Below, one piece after another: positions 1 to 10,510 of a stretch of 64,000 nucleotides of DNA. Both the position numbers and the translations under genes were made by a program. The stretch is from the NCBI GenBank assembly GCA_029204225.1, contig CM055092.1:74068857-74132856 (forward strand), in the 5' to 3' direction. The notes under the pieces are model-generated. The model was not told the DNA's origin. It made no database searches and saw nothing but the letters and a program-made list of their open reading frames with translations. This DNA comes from Diphasiastrum complanatum (taxonomy: Eukaryota; Streptophyta; Lycopodiopsida; Lycopodiales; Lycopodiaceae). Within the stretch, counting starts at the first letter, position 1, and every line of letters begins with the position of its first letter.

Positions 1-2780
1 CCCCACCAAGCCCATCCTACAACTCGATCTGGATTTAACTTTCAGACCTAGAATTATTAATTACTTTAAAAATGACTCCTCTAGAGTCTAGGTATAGTAC
101 ATGCCATATGTGAGGCTTCCAAATGACTGAATCTTCACATTTGAAAAATGTCGTGCAAAATGTGAAAAAGCTTTGGCAACCCTTGCCTAAGGCACCTGCT
201 GCAGGCTTAGTACAAATAGTCACCCGCAGATGGTGAACTGGGATTGAATACTCTCAAGGAAAAGCTAAAATTTAAATAAGCATTTTTTAATTGACAATAG
301 CCAACATGCTGTAACAAAAATTAGTACATACTACATTGTTAGCTATGCTAGTAGCAAATCCAAATAGGAAAAACAGATCGGAAAGCTACAAGCCTTTGCC
401 ACACAAAGATGGCATACTAGGTTATTGAGGGGATTTTCCAGTTACATGGCTGTTTGCTGAGGAATTGCACACTATTTTAATCAAGTACTGGCGAAAGAAA
501 TCTTTTACTCCTACCCACAAACTAACTCCATGAAAAACAGTAGACAAACACCCAGATTGAAGGACCACAAATAGAAGTCTTCCCTATAGCATAACTGTTG
601 TATTGAACTGGCAAATTCATGTAATCGAATATGATAATGATGAGGACTAAAACTGGCCAACGAATCTCTGATTGTTTTCCAGTGGCCACAAACACGAGGC
701 AAGGATTGAGAAGAAGAAAAATTCACCATGCAGAGCTCAAACAAGCAAAATAGGTGATTCTATTAACTTCAGTCATCAAGCTCATTTAGAAGCCTGAAAA
801 TCAGGCAGGATGTTGGCAATAAAGGAAATGTGTATAAATTATTGTTTAGCTCTGCAAGACAAATGAAATTTGTCCCTCCTACACGAGCAATCTCTGTCAA
901 GGGTGGCTGTGGAGCAAAAAACAAGATGCTAAAGAGCAAACAAAGCTTCCCTTCATATGTGTTTCACATACGCCTACACTACACAGGAACATTCACTTGC
1001 AGGAGGAGAAATTAGAATGATGAAAATCTCTTCTAATACATTCAAGATAATGCATCCTGTGTAATCCTCTTTTCATCAAACCCAACAAGTGTTTTTATAT
1101 GGTATTTGTAAAAAATTGAAGAAGAAAAACTTAATGTTGCAAGGAACAAAACTGCAGAGATCGACTATTTTTTATCACAACTAGTCTGAACTGCTTCCAA
1201 ACTGCAACATTTGTGTTGTGAAGCTGGTGTCGGCACCAAGAACACCAATGCTGCTCCTGGCACCAGTGCCAAGTTCCTATGGCCCACCAACTTCGGTCAG
1301 CGACCTCAAAAACTGCTTGACTTGTACCTTTTAAAACTTATCAATGAAGCAGGATTATTCTCAACCTGACTCTGATTACCTTTTGGTTTTCCTTGTTCAG
1401 TAAAAGTGCCAATTAATAGGCCACTTCGTACATCTTATCATGAAGCCAGGCTGAGAGTGATCTCTACCAATACCAACAATATGCTGTTGGGACCACTGGG
1501 TTCAGAAAGTGGTTGTCATTTTGGCTCTGAGTGTACTCTGCATAAATGTGTACTATGTTGAACTCTTGGAACAAGCTCTAACCTGTTGCCTGTGTTGGAT
1601 TGCTTGCTTGGAAGAAAGTTACTTTCGTAAAGTCTCTCAGGATAGTCGTCCCAGATTCGATGCATGTAAAAATGTTGGCTGCTTGTATATCAGGTTGGTT
1701 GAAAGGACAAGTGTCAAGGTTGGGAAACTAGGCCATGGTTCCCAGATCCCATTGAGGTGCCTCTTGTAATATTAAAAAAATTTGTTACCTTTTCTTTAAA
1801 AAAGTTGTCTGAATGGCAGAAATACAGCTTAAGTCAGCACAAGACTGACCCACAAAATTGTTCGATGTTAACCAAGCACCTACCAAGTTTCTGATTCTAT
1901 CACCAAAAGCTTCTCACTGATTTGTAGTAATTCTACTCAAAAATAAGGTTTAGGGTTACAAGTTTTCAAAATGTTTCTTATAACTATAATACTTGGTTGG
2001 TTATAGTAAATAAATTAGTGAACCAGATAACTAAGGTTCAAAACATGTTTATAGCGTAGATTAGAATTTGCATAGTTGGCATAATACCTTTTTATGCATT
2101 TCTGAACCTGATTCAGGTTTGAAAAATGCTTAGGACTCAATTGAAAAGCTAACTTGATTTTGAAAATGTTCTCCTACATTCAAAAGGACAATTCTAAGAA
2201 CCTTGAAATCCGGCACATGAAACCTTGAAGGTGGTCTCTTTAGAGGTCAAATAAAAGAGAGTAAGGAACTTACAACTGCTTCAGCTCTCTCACTAAGCCA
2301 TGGTCAATTAGGTGAGAATACATGAAATTGACAACAAAATTAGTTCAGATTAATAACCACGTGCGACACATGCAAACATGGTCGCAACTACATATAAAAA
2401 GCACAATTTCCCGTATAGACAACAGACTACTTGGAATATCAATTACAAAACAATGATGCTACAAGCAGTTAATTACATTTTCAAAAATCATTCTCACAAA
2501 TTGATGCATTCAACCAGTGCCTTTTGGTTAAAACATGAGGAAAAAAATTGATAATGCTTTGTAACATAGCTTTATAAATAAAAAAGCAATAAATGTCTTT
2601 AAAAGTCACATATGAAATAACAGCAAGAAAACTTAAACCCCAGATATATGTACATCATACATACCAACAGCATAGACCCCCCACTCTTTTGTATTCTGAA
2701 CATCACACACTACTGTTACTTATTCTTCCACAGATCTCCTTAGCAACATAAATGACCTGATTTAAACTCAGGCTGCTAAC
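1..2780. other. Non-coding; presumed intron of the GIP1-like gene
   Basis: I find no credible coding exon on either strand; the short open frames have no recognisable domain. Exon 4 of the GIP1-like gene ends at 2781 with a GT donor and its coding phase is still open, so this stretch is presumably intron, and later exons of the family (long serine-rich middle and C-terminal parts) lie beyond the left edge or are too diverged to read by eye. A short GC-richer patch near 1230-1310 contains near-palindromic GGTGTCGGCACC and GGCACCAGTGCC but no gene. Confidence 0.5.
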
Positions 2781-2916
2781 CTTGCTACAACAGGAGGTGA
2801 GCTCTTCAATGCCCCAGCTGCCAGAGTCGAATCGACAGAAATAGCAGTTGTTCTTGTACTTGAATGGTTGCCATTCTCCTTCACTATAAAAGCTTTGCCA
2901 CGTCCACCTGTGAACT
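2781..2916 (-). CDS. GIP1-like: GIP1-like gene, exon 4 (partial gene)
   Basis: This is a 136-nt exon read leftwards. The acceptor is CCGTCAG before 2916, with a pyrimidine-rich tract, and the donor is GTTAGC after 2781. Joined to the G left by exon 3 it opens with GAG and reads EFTGGRGKAFIVKENGNHSS, then a Ser/Thr/Ala/Pro-rich stretch ending PPVVA with two bases left over. Family members have a similar run after the N-terminal domain: Gly/Arg-rich, then a KENG-type motif, then low-complexity Ser/Thr. The evidence is phase continuity and this resemblance. An alternative acceptor at AATCAG about 33 nt upstream would change only the exon start. The low complexity makes this the least certain of the four exons. 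Confidence 0.68.
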
Positions 2917-3296
2917 CTGACGGATTCCAACACATAAAGAAACCTGATTAATGAATAGAAAGACTATTTCAGTAAAAGCTCATTCCAAAAAACTGAGCTA
3001 CACATCACCTAGGATTGCACAGACCTAGTGATGTTATCGAACTTAACAAACTTCAGTGTAACCCATAGAGAAAAAGACAAAAATGACACATTTACTAGAA
3101 TTCTCAACATCAGCATTCTGGCTAGCATTCCTAGCAAACAAAAAGATCCCCGCTTTCCAAGCAAATACCACAACACTTCAAAGCAATACTATGATTCAAC
3201 ACTATTCCTGTGCACCTTAAACTCTATACTGCTCCTAACATCAGGAAGTATAGAGGAAATGATCGAACAGGACTAGATGGTCAGCAACCACTGTAC

Positions 3297-3432
3297 CATT
3301 TGGACCATATTGTGGCAAAGAGTTCCCTCTTCCAGCATTACGATCGAAAGATCCGGAGCTCCTTCCACCCCTTGAAGAAATTCCAATGCTAGATGACCTC
3401 ATTCTTGCATCCGTATTCTCCCTGGTAGCACC
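3297..3432 (-). CDS. GIP1-like: GIP1-like gene, exon 3
   Basis: This exon is 136 nt. It begins after acceptor CTTAG at 3433 and ends before donor GTACAG at 3296. It starts in phase 0, exactly the phase left by exon 2, and reads 45 codons without a stop: GATRENTDARMRSSS, then a Gly/Arg/Ser-rich part (SSRGGRSSGSFDRNAGRGN) ending QYGPN. GIP1-like proteins carry the same kind of RGG-type spacer directly after the KRKRDKKKE motif. One base (G) carries over and restores frame with exon 4. The intron to exon 4 is 380 nt. Confidence 0.75.
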
Positions 3433-5329
3433 CTAAGCAGTTGCAACAATGGCTTTCAAAACATGTCAGTGTGCTAAACACTATTGTGCTAACGCATGCA
3501 CTTTTCTGAAATTTCAAATTTGCATTGTGTAATAAACTATAATGACGTATCAAGCAGAAAAAACTTTAGGGCTTTTGATAATCCATACAGTACCTGCACA
3601 TTTTCATGTGAGCTAGTGTTTTCATTTGATGACAATGATTGGCAATGTGGTTCAATACATTAATTCATTTGATAACTTTTAAAGTCTTCTCACAGCCAAA
3701 ATTTGGAGATTTTCAAAAATCTTCCCGGGCAAAACAAACGATTGTCATTGAACCGCCGTTATTGCCCGAATACTCCTCTGCTGCCCGTATTTGTAAACTC
3801 GAGGTTAATTTGAATTCAATGTTCATGAACTATAGTTAACTAATCCCTGTAGTTTAGGAACTTCTTGTCATTCTTAGGTATACCTCTCATTCTCTTCCTT
3901 CTCATTCATAATCAGCTTCCATAGACATCGTCTTGCAATAAATAATATTATTGTGAACTTCGCAGTTCTCTATGCTATATCTGGCACTGTTAATTGATTC
4001 TCATAAAGTAAACAATCATCTATGAAATCCTCCTTATTCACATAGCACAACTAGTATTATTTCTTCTCTGATATATTCCTACTACTTTTTCTTTGCAAGT
4101 CTTCTTGCTGATCTTCATTTTCTTTTGACATAAAACATGAGATATCTAAGCTGTGAACGTCTACTTGTGCATTGTACTTGTGCTACAGAGGTGGCAACAA
4201 TCATCATTGGACTTCTTAAAGCAGGAAAATAACCCCTGAATCTGTTATTGCTTCGAATCCATATAAATAGCTATCAAACAACGAATGAGCAAAGCTATCG
4301 ACTTGCAGGGTTGACAAATTGTCTCTATGTCAACTAGTCACCTCTTTCTAGCCCTCAACCCCACAATGAACCTACTTCCTTGTACCTCTTCCTTGTACTT
4401 GTCAAACATCAACAAGCTAATGAATGAAATTGATTAGCCAATAAAATGCACTTTCAATGCACAAAAAAGCTAGACAATCCTGTGAGAGGATACGAGTGGC
4501 TAGCTCCATATGAGGGGACCAATGAAGATGACCTGCCAAGTGGTTGGTTGTAACGTGGACTCTCGCTCCTTGGCATGACAAGATTCTAAAGTTGAAATCC
4601 CAATTTTCAGATACTTCAGGTTCAAGCATCAAGCATGTTGAGGATGTTGTTTATGAGAAGCTTGTTGGAGATATGTGGGATTATGATGATTTAATGTCAC
4701 TTCTCAAAGCATCTTTCATCATATTTTCACGAAGTTGGTTTCAATAAGAACACACGAAGATTGGTTTTACCTAATTTTTACAATTTGTTCGTTACTCAAA
4801 ATCAAGAATACATTTTTTATTCAATGAAGAAAACTAACTAGACAAATTTTAAAGAGCACTATAATTTGCATGATGTTCACCTTAAAAGATTCTTATTTGC
4901 AAGCAACGTATATGTGATAGCAATCTCAAACTTGCAAAACATAACATGTATCAAGCATGTCTAGTAAATTCCCATTTGCAATTGTCTGATCTCATTCATC
5001 TGAATGTTATTGTGTTGTGATAATTGTTAGTCTCCCGAGTCCCCTGTAGTAGAAAACGTGCAATTTACTCATCTCATGTCATTAACATCACGCGAATCTG
5101 TTGCATGGAAATGCTCCCTTTTCCTTGCAATTCAGGGTGCCTTGTAGGGTGATAAAACATAAAACAAAACTTAATCTATAAGCACATATGAGTTGTCGTC
5201 TTAGAGTTTGGTGCACTTGACAAGGTGCACGTTGCTACCATTGCCAGAAACTTTAAGGGCACATGTGAGGTGTTGATGAGAATTATCCATGATCAAGCGA
5301 CACCATTCTATTTTCTTCTGATGCATGAT
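3433..5329. other. Intron 2 of the GIP1-like gene, right-hand (3') part; nothing recognised
   Basis: AT-rich unique-looking DNA between exon 3 and the CpG-rich block. Open frames here are short and of biased composition, without domains. I see no repeat array, LTR or RNA gene. It is part of a single intron of about 8.4 kb (3433-11880) that holds several elements listed separately. Confidence 0.5.
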
Positions 5330-5700
5330 TCATGGTACCCAATGGATTGCAGTTGTCCCGACCGGACAAAGTGTCCCTGAAGCCCTATTTAACGTCGAAC
5401 TTCGGATGGACGTTTTCGGCCGGCCGTCCGTCCGTTCCTCGTGCTATTTGTTCCCACGGGTTCATATTGAGGTTGTCCACTGGCCGAAACAGACGACACC
5501 TAAAACGGATCCCAATAGGAGAAACTGGGCCGACGGACAAGAAGCTGCAAAACCAGTCCATTTCACATGACCTAACTGTGTTTCTCTCCCGTCGAAACGC
5601 CATTTTGACCGAACGATACCCGAATCGAGCCAGGCTCGATCCGTTGGGTTCGTATCGGGATCACGAACCCGTGGACTGTATTCCTAGACCACTAAAGCAT
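5330..5700. repeat. CpG-rich block with short palindromic words
   Basis: An abrupt GC- and CpG-rich island in AT-rich intron DNA. It is built from short inverted words such as CGGACAAAGTGTCC, GTCGAACTTCGGATGGAC, ATCGAGCCAGGCTCGAT and the pair GGGTTCG / CGAACCC. An open frame of 191 codons crosses it (5332-5907) but has no domain and looks like a by-product of high GC. The internal inverted words resemble those in the microsatellite-bound elements at 7.8, 10.5 and 35.4 kb, so a decayed non-autonomous element is likelier than a gene. Confidence 0.4.
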
Positions 5701-5944
5701 TCTACACAAGTTCAAGTGAATGCTACACAAGTGCTGCACAGACTTGTGGTGCAATGTCTGCGACACAATGAGGACGTGGGGTTGATGATGTTTATGGATG
5801 TGGTTATGATGATTATGGTTGTGGCTTGTTTTGATGGTTATGGTTGTGGGGTTTATGATGATTTGTTAGGGTTTAGGGTGTTATGGCGTGTTATGTTGAA
5901 TGGTTGAACATGCTCATATTTTAACGAGGAGATGTAGATGTGTT

Positions 5945-5945
<1 letters not shown>

Positions 5946-6014
<69 letters not shown>
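5946..6014. repeat. (CT)n microsatellite
   Basis: Perfect CT dinucleotide run of about 69 bp within intron 2 of the GIP1-like gene. It yields artificial Ser-Leu and Glu-Arg open frames on the two strands. Confidence 0.98.
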
Positions 6015-6017
<3 letters not shown>

Positions 6018-6176
6018 TTGCACAGAGCAAACCATTTCTAACTAAGCATTCAAATTTCACAGAGCTAACCATTTGTAAGCAATCATGATAAACCAGCCAT
6101 GACACAAATAAACTGTGAAAAAATATATACATCTCATCTGATGCCAGTATACATGATAGTCTATGTGTATCAATAT

Positions 6177-6607
6177 CTACATGTCTGTGCTAAAAAAATC
6201 ATCCCTCTGCCTGCAAGATGCATCCTCAGTGGTGTCAAATACAAAGTCTAGCTGGGAGTCTGGAGGCATCTGGGACTCCTCTAAGTCTGGGCCAACACCT
6301 GCTAAGAGACGACTAGAAAAATCATCAGTGCGTCCCGTCTTGGCTGGCCTGCCTCTGGGTCTGCCGGAAGGAACCCTCTGTGGTACACTCTTGCCTGGGG
6401 ATCTCCCTCTGCCACGGGGGGGGTCTCTGGGAGGAACTGCCTGCCTGTGATGCTCTGAGTCGTCTCTGCGCTATTTGACTCTGGGAAGCAGCCTTTGTCT
6501 CCCTCGCAAACTCTGACCAACCATCATCTGAAAGGGGGCGTGAAGCGGGAGTACTGGGTGGGGCACGTGAACCATCCCCTGCAAGGTCGACCGTCTCGTC
6601 CGAAACA
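6177..6607 (-). pseudogene. AT-hook protein tail, frameshifted
   Basis: Read leftwards, 6607-6430 gives a Ser/Ala-rich frame containing DDGWSEFARETKAASQSQ and RRLRASQAGSSSQR. A run of eight C residues near 6415-6422 then breaks the frame; dropping one C would join it to a downstream frame that reads RGRGRSPGKSVPQRV and the AT-hook core GRPRGRPAKTGR, then an acidic tail (GVGPDLEESQMPPDSQ) ending in TAG at 6177. AT-hook plus acidic tail is common at the ends of plant transposase-derived and chromatin proteins. No catalytic domain is visible. Upstream the frame runs straight into the proline-rich translation of the minisatellite. It could be a transposon relic or a homopolymer sequencing error in a live frame. 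Confidence 0.5.
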
Positions 6608-7552
6608 GGGGTCCGGGGGCTACCAGTAGACCCCCGAGAAACGGGGGGTTCGGGGGCCGGTATTCCCTCGAGAAACGGGGGGTCCGGGGGGGTTAGCCCC
6701 CTGGTGGGGGGTTTGGGGGGCAACGCCCCCCAACGGCAGGGTTTAGGGGCTGCCGGTAGACCCCCGAGAAACGGGGGGTTCGGGGGCCGGTAGCCCCCCG
6801 AGAAACGGGGGGTTTGGGGGGCGGCCACCCCCTAAGAAACAGCGGGTCCGGTGGGGGGTTTGGGGGGCAACGCCCCCCAACGGCAGGGTCCGGGGGCTGC
6901 CGGTAGACCCCCGAGAAACGGGGGGTTCGGGGGCCGATAGCCCCCTGAGAAACGAGGGGTTCGGGGGGTGGTAGCCCCCTGGTGGAGGGTTTGGGGGGCA
7001 ACGGCAAGGTCCGGGGGCTGCCGGTAAACCCCCGAGAAACGGGGGGTTCGAGGGCCGGTAGCCCCCCGAGAAACGGGGGGTTTGGGGGGCGGCCACCCCC
7101 TAAGAAACAGCGGGTCCGGTGGGGGGTTTGGGGGGCAACGCCCCCCAACGGCAGGGTCCGGGGGTTGCCGGTAGACCCCCGAGAAACGGGGGGTTCGGGG
7201 GCCGATAGCCCCCCGAGAAACGAGGGGTTCAGGGGGCGGTAGTCCCCCGGTGGAGGGTTTGGGGGGCAACGGCAAGGTCCGGGGGCTGCCGGTAGACCCC
7301 CGAGAAACGGGGGGTCCGGGCAGCGGTAGCCCCCCGGTGGGGGGTTTGGGGGGCAACACCCCCCAACGGCAAAGTCCGGGGGCTGCCGATAGCCCCCCGA
7401 GAAACGGGGGGTTTCGCCCCCAAACAACAGGGTCCGGGGGGCGGTAGCCCCTCGGTGGGGGGTTTGGAGGGCAACGCCTCCCAACGACAGGGTTCGGGGG
7501 CTGCCGGTAGACCCCCGAGAAACGGGGGGTACCGCCCCCCGAGAAACGGGAA
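6608..7552. repeat. G/C-run hairpin minisatellite with higher-order periodicity
   Basis: About 0.95 kb of tandem units built on CCCCCCGAGAAACGGGGGG, a perfect hairpin with an AGAAA loop, alternating with GGGGGGTTTGGGGGGC and CAACGCCCCCCAACGGCA segments. Anchoring on the GGTAGACCCCCGAG phrase gives spacings of roughly 130, 147, 121, 147, 121, 97 and 117 bp, so a 147+121 = 268-bp pair repeats as a higher-order unit. Several frames on both strands stay open as Pro/Gly-rich translations, which reflects composition rather than coding. The array lies inside intron 2 of the GIP1-like gene, so its transcript would carry tandem G/C hairpins. Confidence 0.95.
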
Positions 7553-7984
7553 GACCGGTAAGGCCTCTTCATGACTTGGCCTTCCAACTCCCTAAGCAAA
7601 AACACACTTATTGGGACCATTTGTGATCGTAACAGACAGGCTAGAGGTTAGTTTTGAATTTTTATCCGTGACAAAACCCAACATGGATTAATGCACCTGA
7701 ACTGGACCATCCTGCACCCGAAACAATCGACAAACTACACAGTAATCATGCTTTGAATTAGAGCTTTCATCTAATACCCATATTGCCCATTAAAAAACCA
7801 ATATATATATATATATATCATAGATCCAACGGTACCAGGATCCGCGGATCTAGTGTGGTACCGCGGATCCATACTGATCCGCGGTACCACAATATATATC
7901 TTTTTTTAATATATAATATTTTTTAATATTTAATATATTAATATTTTCTTTTTTAACCTAATCCCCCCCCTCGCTTCATCTCTC

Positions 7985-8085
7985 TCCCTGCCCGTCGCCC
8001 TATTGTCCGCGCCCTCCCTGCTATCCGCGCCCTCTCTGTTGTATGCCCATCGCCCTACTGTCCGCGCCCTCCCGACTGTCTTCGC
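7985..8085 (+). repeat. Short ~30-bp CCGCGCCCTCCC repeat before the BED ORF
   Basis: The phrase CCGCGCCCTCCC, preceded by CCCATCGCCCTA or CCCGTCGCCCTATTG, recurs about three times just upstream of the BED-finger ORF. It lies in the presumed 5' leader and is GC-rich against an AT-rich upstream flank. Confidence 0.6.
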
Positions 8086-8210
8086 ATTGCACTGATCGCG
8101 TCCTCCCCTGCTATTGCTATTTCGGCCTTTATTGTGGTTTTTTCAAGCCTTCCGACTCCTATCGCACCCACAGAGATCTCTGCCTTCTTTCCCCAGTCCT
8201 TTCTACAGAG

Positions 8211-8657
8211 ATGGTGCATTCCAACCTTGCCGATCTGTGGGACGAGGTGGACATTGTCAGGCGGGTTCCCGACAAGTCTAACAAGTCCGGTGCAAGGATA
8301 GTGCGCTGTCGATATTGCCTGACCAAGTTCGTTGCCACCCTCACTCGCCTTAAAGGCCACCTACTCGGCGCACGCGCGAGAGATGGTGGCACATTGAATG
8401 CTGCCCCCTGTGCCAGCATGTTCATTCTCGTCAGGCAGCGACTTTTGGATACCTACGGGCCACGTCTTGTGGCGGGGGAGAACACCATTTCGGAGGGTGT
8501 TCTTCGGTTTTGCACCGCTCCTTACGTGGTTGACCCCGAGTTGCTGCCTACTTGGCTGGCACGCACGAGGAGAGGGAGTGCATCCTCGTCCAGTCCCTTT
8601 GCCCCTCATCCCTCTCAGACAGTTCCGCCTCACGCATCCCCATCTGCACCCATCTGA
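8211..8657 (+). CDS. BED-type zinc-finger protein, transposon-derived
   Basis: A 148-aa frame from ATG at 8211; an upstream open extension to 8043 has biased composition and starts at a less likely ATG. The N-terminal half reads as a BED finger: DLWDEV near residues 6-11, CRYC at about 30-33, then LTRLKGHL supplying the conserved RLKxHL histidine, and a later Cys in AAPCASM. BED fingers of this type sit at the N-terminus of plant hAT transposases and bind DNA. Here the protein ends in a Ser/Pro-rich tail (SASSSSPFAPHP) and lacks the RNase H-fold transposase and dimerisation region, so it is either a cut-down relic or a small accessory binding factor of the surrounding element. It lies inside intron 2 of the GIP1-like gene on the opposite strand. 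I know no exact match. Confidence 0.6.
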   Translation: MVHSNLADLWDEVDIVRRVPDKSNKSGARIVRCRYCLTKFVATLTRLKGHLLGARARDGGTLNAAPCASMFILVRQRLLDTYGPRLVAGENTISEGVLRFCTAPYVVDPELLPTWLARTRRGSASSSSPFAPHPSQTVPPHASPSAPI

Positions 8658-9175
8658 GTTTGAGGCAGAGCATTGATTGTAGCTCTATCATTTTATTTTT
8701 AGCAGTTTGATATCATGTTCCATGTTTGGAGGCCAGATGGTCGAACACTGTATTTAGACCATTTTTCATATTATATTTAGTGTTGGACGTATTCTATTCA
8801 CTGCACAATGTGTATTTGTCAATTTGTAATTGTGATGTTCTACTTGCAGTTTTACTTCAAATGGTGTGTGCATGTTTTCAATTAGTTTTCACTACAGAGT
8901 TTGAGAGCATATGCAGAACACAGAAATACAACCCCCCTGATAGCATTTCATAATCACATACATCAGATTGCAATACACAAGGCACGCATTGCACAAAAAA
9001 CACACCGTACATTAATTCATCAGATGTATCAAAATTACAATACGTATTCCCGCCGCATACGGCTGGGGCTGTTCTTTACACCATGCTAGACACTAAATAC
9101 TGCCTCATATACTGATGAACATTACATAACAACAGTCAGCCACATACGGCTAGACCCCATCTATGCTAAACATTC
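8658..9175. other. Spacer between the two convergent ORFs
   Basis: About 0.5 kb of AT-rich DNA that would hold both 3' untranslated ends. The phrase CATACGGCT occurs twice, near 9054 and 9145. No gene, promoter or terminator is recognised. Confidence 0.4.
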
Positions 9176-9502
9176 CTATGGATCCTCCACTGACTCCTCG
9201 CCCTCGTCAGGAGCATTGTTATGTCGCTCTCGCTCTGCCTCCCAGCTAGCCCGAGCTGCCTCCTGGTCAGCCCGACGTCTGGCCGCCCTTTCCCTGACCA
9301 TGATGAGCTGCCGTCGTGTGAAGTTCATTCCGATCTGCTCATCCAAATCCAGCTCGACAGCGGGGGCGGGGATCTGCAGCTCTGGGTGTCTCTGTCGAGT
9401 CTCTCGCAGCATCTCTGCAATGTCTGCCTCTTGCTTCCGATGCCTTTCGTTGTGCCTTCGGACCTCTTCCTCGAGCTTCCTCCTGGCTTCGCCCTCCGCC
9501 AT
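9176..9502 (-). CDS. Predicted coiled-coil protein of the (TA)n-bound element
   Basis: A 108-aa frame starting MAEGEARRKLEEEV. It is almost wholly charged helix: Glu/Arg/Lys/Gln-rich residues 1-40, a short break with PELQIPAPAVELDLDEQIG, then FTRRQLIMVRERAARRRADQ and a second charged helix ending in an acidic tail (DEGEESVEDP). No catalytic or zinc motif is visible. It converges on the BED ORF and has a plausible TATA-like sequence and a CCAAT-bearing tandem array upstream (rightwards), as for a transcribed gene. It could be an oligomerisation partner of an element-encoded DNA-binding protein, but that is inference. Composition alone can keep such a frame open. Confidence 0.45.
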   Translation of the reverse strand: MAEGEARRKLEEEVRRHNERHRKQEADIAEMLRETRQRHPELQIPAPAVELDLDEQIGMNFTRRQLIMVRERAARRRADQEAARASWEAERERHNNAPDEGEESVEDP

Positions 9503-9712
9503 CTCACAACACCCTGTTGCTCGAAATGACCCTCACAACCTCTCACAGCCTCTCAATGGCTCTCACTGGCTCTCTCACAGCCCCCCTCTCATAGCCTCTC
9601 ACTCGGTCTGTGACACAGCCTCTCACAATGCCTCTCTCTCACAGCCTCCCACTGGCTCTCCCTCACAGCTTCTCACAGCCTCTCACTAGCTCTCTCACTG
9701 TCTCGTGAGTGC
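9503..9712 (-). repeat. Leader of the coiled-coil ORF with short ~20-bp repeats
   Basis: Plus-strand phrases CTCACAGCCTCTCACTGG and close variants recur roughly every 20 bp. Read on the minus strand this is a GAGAG-rich leader between the TATA-like site and the ATG of the coiled-coil ORF, similar in character to GA-rich plant 5' UTRs. Confidence 0.55.
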
Positions 9713-9720
9713 CTATTTAA
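9713..9720 (-). promoter_or_regulatory. TATA-like box TTAAATAG for the minus-strand ORF
   Basis: TTAAATAG on the minus strand lies about 210 nt upstream of the ATG at 9502. A GAGAG-rich leader separates it from the ATG, and CCAAT-containing repeats lie upstream of it. The order CCAAT array, TATA, leader, ATG looks like a promoter. Position and composition are the only evidence. Confidence 0.35.
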
Positions 9721-9758
9721 CCCCACAGCCTGTTTCCCAATTTGCTTTTGTTGATGAT

Positions 9759-10265
9759 CCCATGTGCTACTGTACCTGCCCCATGTATTGCTCCCCCACA
9801 TGCTGCAGTCCGATTGGGTCCATAGTTTGCTCCTCCACAATGCCCATGTGACGGCGTACCTGTCCGGATGTATTGCTCCCCCACATGCTGCACTCCGATT
9901 GGGTCCATGGTCTGCTCCTCCACAGCGCCCATGTGCTACTGTACTTGCCCCATGTATTGCTCCCCCACATGCTGCACTCCGATTGGGTCCATGGTCTGCT
10001 CCTCCACAGTGCCCATGTGCTACTATACCTGCCCCATGTGCTGATCCCCCACATGCTGCACTCCGATTGGGTCCATGGTCTGCTCCTCCACAGTGCCCAT
10101 GTGCTACTGTACCTGCCCCATGTATTGCTCCCCCACATGTTGCACTCCGATTGGGTCCGTGGTCTGCTCCCCCACAGTGCCCATGTGACGGTGTACCTGT
10201 CCGGATTTGCTGCACCCCCACATGTTGCACTCCCATTGACCACCAGGTCTGCTCTCCCACAGTGC
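9759..10265. repeat. 84-bp tandem array, about six units, each with a CCAAT box
   Basis: The phrase CCGATTGGGTCCA recurs at 9811, 9896, 9980, 10064 and 10148 (spacings 85, 84, 84, 84), with a diverged sixth unit near 10234. Each unit also has GCTCCCCCACATG and CCCATGTG. On the minus strand ATTGG reads CCAAT, so each of the first five units supplies one CCAAT box upstream of the minus-strand ORF. The period is a multiple of three, so all frames stay open; the open frames are not evidence of coding. Confidence 0.95.
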
Positions 10266-10501
10266 CCCCAGTACAGTCCCCCTGTACAGTAACATCTTTT
10301 TTCTAAACCGTACCCCTTTTTTTTCCTGAAGTTTTTACCTACTTTTAGCCTGTTAAAAGGGCTTTTTTTTTTTAAATAATAAAAAATATCATTTTTGTGG
10401 TGCCGCCCTGGTACCGCTGGTCTGAGGGCGGCACCATAACCGCGGTACCACCATTATGGTACCGCGGTACCATAATGGCGGTACCACGTGCCACTATGAT
10501 A

Positions 10502-10510
10502 GATATATAT

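Noticed and set aside
1230-1310. Possible further GIP1-like exon
   Set aside because: Neither strand gives a serine-rich frame of the right phase with splice sites.
5332-5907. 191-codon plus-strand frame
   Set aside because: Lies in a CpG-rich palindromic block, has competing frames and no recognisable domain.
6693-7620. Proline-rich open frames of about 260 codons on the minus strand
   Set aside because: Several frames on both strands stay open across the G/C minisatellite, so openness reflects composition; only the AT-hook tail beyond the array looks like protein.
9673-10306. Open frames of 140-195 codons over the 84-bp array
   Set aside because: The unit length is divisible by three and frames are open on both strands; no domain.
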